Shown: one piece after another, positions 20,952 to 25,185 of the stretch
Layout: each line of letters starts with the position of its first letter
How positions within the stretch are numbered: position 1 is the first letter of the stretch
NCBI GenBank assembly: GCA_964616135.1
Contig: CAZTTQ010000012.1
Span: forward strand, 1-25,185
Source: JAJYIV01 sp964616135
GTDB lineage: Bacteria; Patescibacteriota; Patescibacteriia; UBA9934; GWF2-40-263
Length of the DNA stretch: 25,185 bases
Reading direction: 5' to 3'
Translations under genes and position numbers: made by a program
Notes under the pieces: generated by a model
What the model saw: only the letters and a program-made list of their open reading frames with translations
The model's database searches: none
Told to the model about the DNA's origin: nothing

Positions 20952-21394
20952 GTCCACGGAGCCGCCTGTAAGCCGAATTCTGTCTGCCCTGACATCACAT
21001 CGGGGGAGACGGCCATCTCTCTGGTCCGTACGTTGCCGTACGGCTCTAGCGAACTACCAAAACTTGTTCTTGCACCGGAAGGGGTTTGCCACGCCGCCAC
21101 GTCGCCGTGGAGCGAAACGCATAGCGGCTTGCGCCACACTGCGTTACTTTTCACTTTTCACCAGGGCTTGCGCCCCGGCTAGTATTGTCTCTGTGGTACT
21201 TTCCCTAAGCTTGGGATCCGGGATCGAAGCGTGAATTGCTCCAACGCCTCGCGCCCTGATCTTGATACTCGGTCGCCGTTAGCGACCTTCCACCCCGCTT
21301 GCGCGGAGCGCACGCCACCTTGCGATGGCGCGGGTGTTCGGACTTTCCTCGCGCCTTCTTGCGAAGACACGCGGCCGTCCGACGGTCCGAGGAC
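20952..21394 (-). ncRNA. rnpB: RNase P RNA
   Basis: The reverse strand carries the conserved GAGGAAAGTCCGAACACC block, ACCACAGAGACAATAC, GGCAAACCCCTTCCGGTGCAAGAAC and the 3' signature GACAGAATTCGGCTTA. P1 pairs the 5' end GTCC-TCGGA (from 21394) with TCCG-T-GGAC (ending at 20952). This agrees with the predicted transcription start and gives about 443 nt. It is the catalytic RNA that removes 5' leaders from precursor tRNAs. In the L15 position, where GGU usually binds the tRNA CCA, the sequence reads GGC. Confidence 0.93.
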
Positions 21395-21400
21395 CCGCAG

Positions 21401-21429
21401 AACATAGCACCATTTGGCCCGAATGTCAA
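21401..21429 (-). promoter_or_regulatory. rnpB promoter
   Basis: The minus strand reads TTGACA (21424-21429), a 17-nt spacer and TATGTT (21401-21406). Seven bases further lies 21394, the base that opens helix P1. Confidence 0.85.
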
Positions 21430-21431
21430 TG

Positions 21432-21461
21432 AAAAAAGCCCTATTCCATAGGAAAAGGGCT
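21432..21461 (-). terminator. Terminator of the 21460 orphan gene
   Basis: The minus strand reads AGCCCT-tt-TCC-tat-GGA-at-AGGGCT followed by six T's. The stem begins at the stop codon. Confidence 0.8.
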
Positions 21462-21966
21462 AGGAAATCAGGCGAATGTGCGGCAGCCTCACTTGGAGGC
21501 CCTGTTCGATCGTGCGGGAACTCTGCCCCATGCTGGGATTGAAGCGGCCGTATCGTTCCCGATAGGTCACTTCGCCGAGACGCGCGCGCAAATCGTCGCG
21601 GGCGGCATGGTACGTGGCAAGCAGGCTCGGAAGCCCTTGGGACACGCAGAGGCGGTCCAGGACCGTCAGGATCTTGTCGCTCGGTCCCCGCCAGACAAGG
21701 CGTCCGTCTTGTTCCGCCGTCCGGTAGGCGGTGACGATCGTCTGGGAAAGCCGGGCGGCTTCTCCGGAGTCTTTTACGTGGTCGCCAACCCACTTGGGGA
21801 CGGCGGCCAGGTGTTCGTCACGGATGCCGCTAATGGCAAACAGGCTGCGGGCCAGGTCTTCCGGCTGTACCTGGCCACGGACCAGGGCCGCGATGAGACC
21901 CTGGGTTTGGATCACGAGAAACGGCGGGTGCACGGCGGGCCTCCGGGGGAAAGGAACGTCCTGCAT
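21460..21966 (-). CDS. Orphan protein, unknown function
   Basis: 168 residues, mostly helical, with no recognised motif, signal peptide or membrane segment. It contains SGIRDEHLAAVPKWVGDHVKDSGEAARLS and a C-terminal RERYGRF. The ATG at 21966 was preferred over an in-frame TTG 9 nt upstream. No Shine-Dalgarno is seen. TTGACC lies upstream, but the base group at a 17-nt distance (GTACCC) is a poor -10 box. It sits downstream of the sigma-like gene, separated by a terminator. The two may be functionally linked, but only proximity suggests it. Confidence 0.5.
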   Translation of the reverse strand: MQDVPFPRRPAVHPPFLVIQTQGLIAALVRGQVQPEDLARSLFAISGIRDEHLAAVPKWVGDHVKDSGEAARLSQTIVTAYRTAEQDGRLVWRGPSDKILTVLDRLCVSQGLPSLLATYHAARDDLRARLGEVTYRERYGRFNPSMGQSSRTIEQGLQVRLPHIRLIS

Positions 21967-22003
21967 GGGTACCAAACCGGGGCGGGGGCGGTCAAGGAAA
22001 AAG

Positions 22004-22040
22004 AAAAAACCGGCTCGTCCGCGCGGGGCGGGGAGCCGGT
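22004..22040 (-). terminator. Terminator of the sigma-like gene
   Basis: ACCGGCTC (22009-22016) pairs with GAGCCGGT (22033-22040); the minus strand continues into TTTTTTCTTTTT. Confidence 0.85.
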
Positions 22041-22048
22041 GAGGGGTG

Positions 22049-23470
22049 TCATCCGTAGGGAATCAGGCCGTGATGCAAGAGGATCTCTTCCCATCTGCGG
22101 ACCAGGTGCGAGGGGCGCCCGATCTTCTTCCATCGGCCCTGTTCGAGCGGGTATGCCATGGGGGCGCAAGACTCCGCGTTCGGGTCGATGATGAGTTGAA
22201 AGTAGGACAGTCGCCTCATGTTCGGAGAAACTGTCAAAGAACCATCGGCAGCGCGATTGGTGTGGACCAATCCAATCTGCCGCAGGACCGTGATGAGAGG
22301 GTCGGACAGGCCGGAGATACATTTGGCACTGAACGCACGGTAAAACGCCAGGGCCGTCTCCGGAGTCATGTGGCAGGCAAAACGCACCCGCCGGGGATTC
22401 CACGGCTCTACGTCGAACTCGTGTCCTGCAGGCGGAAGCACGTCGCCGTACGGGTTCCAGTCATACCCATGTTCGGTCACGAACGGTTGCAGGTATCGAC
22501 TGCGGGCTGGATGGCGCAACGTTCGTAGTACCTTGGCCTCGATCTGCCGAATGCGTTCGCGCGTAACCTCGAAATCCTGCCCGACCTCTTCCAGGGTATG
22601 GTCGGACGGGTGGCCGATACCGAAGCGCATCCGGATGACTTTCTCCTCACGTGGCGTGAGGGTGGCCAGTACCCGCCGAACCTGTATTGCAAGATGATAG
22701 TCGCGAGTTTCCGCGTACGGGGAATGGTATCCGCTGAGCAAAGATTCCTCCGTTTGCTCATTCGTCCCCGCCAGCTCCACGTGGTCCGCTTCCGGGTCCA
22801 AGATGGGGTCGGGATCATCCGGATGGGCCAGCTCCGTCAGGTCGTCGGGTGCGTTACTGGAGCCTGGCAACCAGTCGTTCTCCGCATCTTCTTCCCCGAC
22901 GGCGGGTCCGGGAGGGAAGACGGGGACGTGCGTCCAATTGAGGATGGAGAGCGCACGGTGGATGGCCTCGGGCGTGAGCGGGGTTCGTTGGGAAAATGCA
23001 TCCAGGAGCTCGTCGTCCGGATGGGTGGAACCCAATCGGAGCTGGAGAGTCGTTCGTTCGACCTGCTCCTGGAATGTCGGGGCGGGACGCTGGCACCACT
23101 CCTCCTGTGCGTTGGCAAAACCGCAAGCCGTCTGAAGCGCAAGGAAGCGCTCCAACGAACCGTCGGTCTTCGCGTCATGGCGCACGAGGGCATCCAGGAC
23201 ATAGGCACTCAAAAAGTGCAGGAAGAATGCCGTCTTCCGCCAACTGCTCCCGGCGCTGGCAGCGACGGTTTCAATGAGGAAGTACAAGGAGCCGTGGTAC
23301 AGGCGTTGGATAGCCTCCGGTTCCTTTGCTGTCGCACGCGCAAACAGGTCGGCGCGGGCGTCTCCCTCGGGGAGTGGGCCTCCGGGGATGAGTTTCCGGA
23401 TGGCTGGAATGGCGCGGACGCGCCAGGGATACTCCGGGGAGAAGTCTGCCTCCACTTCGTCGCTTATCAT
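22049..23470 (-). CDS. Divergent sigma-70-family protein, region 4 intact, region 2 degenerate
   Basis: 473 residues. Residues about 255-330 are nearly textbook RpoD region 4 (VLATLTPREEKVIRMRFGIG...TLEEVGQDFEVTRERIRQIEAKVLRTLRHPARSRYL), which contacts the -35 box and the beta flap. Residues about 40-126 align with region 2 in outline (AKEPEAIQRLYHGSLYFL...LDALVRHDAK) but lack the aromatic -10-recognising helix. Region 3 is visible at about 132-195, including PVFPPGPAVGEED. Residues 331-473 are an extension with no recognised domain. It may be an alternative sigma or an RNA-polymerase-binding regulator. The start at 23470 is 9 nt after GAGG, which is held in a hairpin. Confidence 0.8.
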   Translation of the reverse strand: MISDEVEADFSPEYPWRVRAIPAIRKLIPGGPLPEGDARADLFARATAKEPEAIQRLYHGSLYFLIETVAASAGSSWRKTAFFLHFLSAYVLDALVRHDAKTDGSLERFLALQTACGFANAQEEWCQRPAPTFQEQVERTTLQLRLGSTHPDDELLDAFSQRTPLTPEAIHRALSILNWTHVPVFPPGPAVGEEDAENDWLPGSSNAPDDLTELAHPDDPDPILDPEADHVELAGTNEQTEESLLSGYHSPYAETRDYHLAIQVRRVLATLTPREEKVIRMRFGIGHPSDHTLEEVGQDFEVTRERIRQIEAKVLRTLRHPARSRYLQPFVTEHGYDWNPYGDVLPPAGHEFDVEPWNPRRVRFACHMTPETALAFYRAFSAKCISGLSDPLITVLRQIGLVHTNRAADGSLTVSPNMRRLSYFQLIIDPNAESCAPMAYPLEQGRWKKIGRPSHLVRRWEEILLHHGLIPYG

Positions 23471-23522
23471 GAGGTGAAACCTCGGTTGGGAAGGTTCTTT
23501 ACCCGCCTAATGCGGGACGCTC
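23471..23522 (-). promoter_or_regulatory. Structured 5' UTR with Shine-Dalgarno-sequestering hairpin
   Basis: On the minus strand GAGGT-ttc-ACCTC (23483-23471) directly abuts the ATG and hides the GAGG ribosome-binding sequence. Upstream, AGGTTC and GAACCT enclose a CCCGC/GCGGG stem. Together they suggest control of translation, possibly by the sigma-like protein or by temperature. Confidence 0.5.
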
Positions 23523-23523
23523 G

Positions 23524-23552
23524 AACCTACCCTGAATAAAGCTGTTTGTCAA
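23524..23552 (-). promoter_or_regulatory. Promoter of the sigma-like gene
   Basis: The minus strand reads TTGACA (23547-23552), a 17-nt spacer and TAGGTT (23524-23529). The same -10 sequence occurs at 18622-18627. The predicted leader is about 47 nt. Confidence 0.65.
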
Positions 23553-23556
23553 TACA

Positions 23557-23589
23557 AAAACCGCCGTTTCATTTGGAAACGGCGGTTTT
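23557..23589 (-). terminator. Terminator of trpS
   Basis: AAAACCGCCGTTTC (23557-23570) and GAAACGGCGGTTTT (23576-23589) form a 14-bp stem; the minus strand continues with T's. It lies right after the trpS stop. Confidence 0.9.
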
Positions 23590-23594
23590 ATGGT

Positions 23595-24578
23595 TTACAA
23601 CGCGACCCCGATTTTCTGCCGGACAATTTTCATCTTTGCCTCCGCTTCGGCCTGGGCCTTTTTGGCCCCGTCTTCCAAGACCTTGAGCAACGTCGCTTCG
23701 TCCTTGGAGAACGCGAGGATCTTAGCCTGCAGGGGAGCGAGCCAGGCGTTTACGGCGTCGGCCAGGTTCTGCTTGAACGCGCCGTAGCTTTGGCCTGCGT
23801 GCGCCGCTTCAATCTCTGCCACGGTCTTGCCGGTGACCAAGGAGAAAATCATGAGCAGGTTGGCGAGTGCCGGGCGTTCCGCGCCACCCTTCACTTCGGT
23901 ACCCGAATCGGTGACGGCCGCCTTGATCTTTTTCTCCACCGTCGCCGGGTCGTCCATGAGCGAGATGTAGTTTTTGGGGCTGGACGCGGACTTCGACATT
24001 TTCTTTTCCGGGTTGTCCAGGCCCATGACGCGCGCGCCATCCTTGCGGATCATCGGCTCCGGGACAATGAACGTCTGGCCGAACTGCTTGTTGAAGCGTT
24101 CCGCCAAGTCGCGGGCCAATTCCACATGCTGCTTTTGGTCGGCACCGACCGGCACCAGCAGGGAGTCGTACAGCAGGATGTCCGCGGCCATCAGCACCGG
24201 GTAGTCGAACAAGCCGACGGAGACGCTCTCCACTTTGTCCGCGCTTTTGTCCTTGTATTGCGTCATGCGTTCCAGTTCGCCCATGCGCGCGACACAGTTC
24301 AAAATCCAGCCGAGCTCCGTGTGCTGGGATACTAAGGACTGGGGGAAAATAGTGGTCCGCTTGGGATCAATCCCGGCGGCCAAATAGACGGCCGTGGCGA
24401 ACAGCGTGTTGCGGCGCAGTTCGTCCGGACGCTGCGGGACGGTGATGGCGTGGTAGTTCGGCACGAACATGAAGAGTTCATTGCCGTCCTGGAGCCGGAC
24501 CATCGGTTCAATGGCGCCAAAGTAGTTGCCGATGTGGAGAAGGCCGGTCGGCTGCAGGCCAGTGAGAACACGTTTCAT
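23595..24578 (-). CDS. trpS: Tryptophanyl-tRNA synthetase
   Basis: 327 residues, the usual bacterial length. The class I signatures are LLHIGNYFGAI (HIGH type, residues 14-24) and KKMSKSA (KMSKS). GLFDYPVLMAADILLYDSLLVPVGADQKQHVELARDLAERF is the typical tryptophan-binding and dimer region. It charges tRNA-Trp with tryptophan in the cytosol. The start at 24578 gives the expected N-terminus (MKRVLTGLQPTGLLHIGNY). AGG lies 5-7 nt upstream as a weak Shine-Dalgarno; TAGGAT may instead be a -10 box for a near-leaderless mRNA. It is flanked by terminators and stands alone. Confidence 0.97.
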   Translation of the reverse strand: MKRVLTGLQPTGLLHIGNYFGAIEPMVRLQDGNELFMFVPNYHAITVPQRPDELRRNTLFATAVYLAAGIDPKRTTIFPQSLVSQHTELGWILNCVARMGELERMTQYKDKSADKVESVSVGLFDYPVLMAADILLYDSLLVPVGADQKQHVELARDLAERFNKQFGQTFIVPEPMIRKDGARVMGLDNPEKKMSKSASSPKNYISLMDDPATVEKKIKAAVTDSGTEVKGGAERPALANLLMIFSLVTGKTVAEIEAAHAGQSYGAFKQNLADAVNAWLAPLQAKILAFSKDEATLLKVLEDGAKKAQAEAEAKMKIVRQKIGVAL

Positions 24579-24610
24579 ATTGGCCTATCCTAGCGGTTTT
24601 TAAGGTAAAC

Positions 24611-24640
24611 GCAAACCCCGCCTTTGCGGGGCGGGGAAAT
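24611..24640 (-). terminator. Terminator of the RNase J gene
   Basis: CCCCGCC (24616-24622) pairs with GGCGGGG (24630-24636); the minus strand continues TTTGCGTTT. It is modest in U content. Confidence 0.65.
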
Positions 24641-24647
24641 ACGCTGC

Positions 24648-25185
24648 TTAGACTTCCATGATGACCGGCAGGATCATCGGACGGCGTTCGGTGCGCTTGA
24701 ACAGGTACGCGCCGACTTCGTCACGGAGGCGGTTCTTGAGTTCCGCCGTGTCCGTGTCCATTTTGGGTTCCTTGGCCATCACGTCGATGACCAGCTTCTT
24801 GGTCCCGTCCATCAAGGCGCTGTGTTCCTTGAGGAAGATGAAGCCACGGGACGTCAGGTCCGGCGTGCCGACCAATTGGCCGGTTTTCTTATCCATTTGG
24901 ACCACGACCACGACCATGCCGTCGGCGGCAAGCGCCTGGCGGTCGCGCAACACGACTTGCGAGACGTCGCCGACGCCGAGACCGTCCACGAACACGTATT
25001 CGGCGTTGATTTTCTCCGAGGTCAGGCGGCCGCCGCCCTTCCAGAACTCCATCACCTGGCCGTTGTCAGCCACGAAGACGTTGTTGTCATGCAACCCCAT
25101 GGAGTAGGCGACTTCTGCGTTCTGACGAAGCAAGAAGTGGTTGCCTTCAATCGGGATGTAGTACTGCGGCTTAAGCAAGGCAAGA
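24648..25185 (-). CDS. rnj: Ribonuclease J, C-terminal part (5' end beyond window)
   Basis: About 179 visible residues match the end of RNase J: LLKPQYYIPIEG at the close of the metallo-beta-lactamase/beta-CASP core, then SEKINAEYVFVDGLGVGDVSQVVLRDRQALAADGMVVVVVQMD, TSRGFIFLKE and the C-terminal domain ending RTERRPMILPVIMEV. RNase J is a 5'-3' exonuclease and endonuclease for mRNA decay and rRNA maturation. The usual PVHGE motif, whose His helps bind the scissile phosphate, reads PIEGN here. The frame is open to the window edge. Confidence 0.9.
   Translation of the reverse strand, partial: LALLKPQYYIPIEGNHFLLRQNAEVAYSMGLHDNNVFVADNGQVMEFWKGGGRLTSEKINAEYVFVDGLGVGDVSQVVLRDRQALAADGMVVVVVQMDKKTGQLVGTPDLTSRGFIFLKEHSALMDGTKKLVIDVMAKEPKMDTDTAELKNRLRDEVGAYLFKRTERRPMILPVIMEV

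Noticed and set aside
20897..21154. 86-residue N-terminal extension of the sugar transferase
   Set aside because: It would be encoded by rnpB and its terminator. The membrane protein starts naturally at 20896.

Overview
The window looks like a GC-rich member of the Candidate Phyla Radiation (Patescibacteria). The basis is the gene set: a DUF4012 membrane protein, three GT4 glycosyltransferases, a polyprenyl-phosphate sugar transferase, a FemAB-type aminoacyltransferase, a SIMPL protein, an RNase J and a compact trpS. Many housekeeping genes also show leaderless-looking starts. An Uhrbacteria-like lineage is my guess, not shown by the sequence.

Region 1 (1-4441, + strand) is the unusual part. 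Six short orphan genes (about 118-213 aa) lie head to tail. Each is preceded by a copy of the same ~75-nt two-hairpin leader (319-395, 1276-1351, 1909-1981, 2661-2737, 3185-3261, 3849-3919). The leader sequence varies but its pairing is kept, and its 3' arm contains a Shine-Dalgarno sequence. Two long gene-free stretches (1-318 and 787-1275) are dense in perfect hairpins and look like large structured RNAs. The encoded proteins include an ECF-sigma-like protein and a double zinc-ribbon protein. The unit ends at a terminator near 4388-4441. I recognise neither the leader family nor the large RNAs.

Region 2 (4441-6310, + strand) holds a degenerate DHH-family protein with a leaderless-type promoter. 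After it comes a two-gene unit of small orphan genes, driven by a consensus TTGACA-17-TATACT promoter. A perfect palindrome overlaps its -35 box.

Region 3 (6355-10330, + strand) carries an Smr-domain protein, a SIMPL protein, an HD-domain protein, ruvA and a FemAB-like transferase. A bidirectional terminator and tRNA-Arg(CCG) on the minus strand follow.

Region 4 (10458-20896, mostly minus strand) is a cell-envelope and surface-glycan locus. It contains a membrane-anchored DUF11-repeat protein, the DUF4012 protein, three GT4 glycosyltransferases and the initiating sugar transferase. An orphan TIM-barrel-like gene on the + strand interrupts it.

Region 5 (20924-25185, minus strand) carries rnpB, an orphan gene, a sigma-70-like protein with an intact region 4 but degenerate region 2, trpS and the C-terminal part of an RNase J gene cut by the window end.

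Two styles of expression signal coexist. Housekeeping and envelope genes mostly lack Shine-Dalgarno sequences and often have a -10 box 6-9 nt before the ATG. The orphan genes, and partly the sigma-like gene, have TTGAC-type promoters, structured 5' UTRs and strong Shine-Dalgarno sequences.
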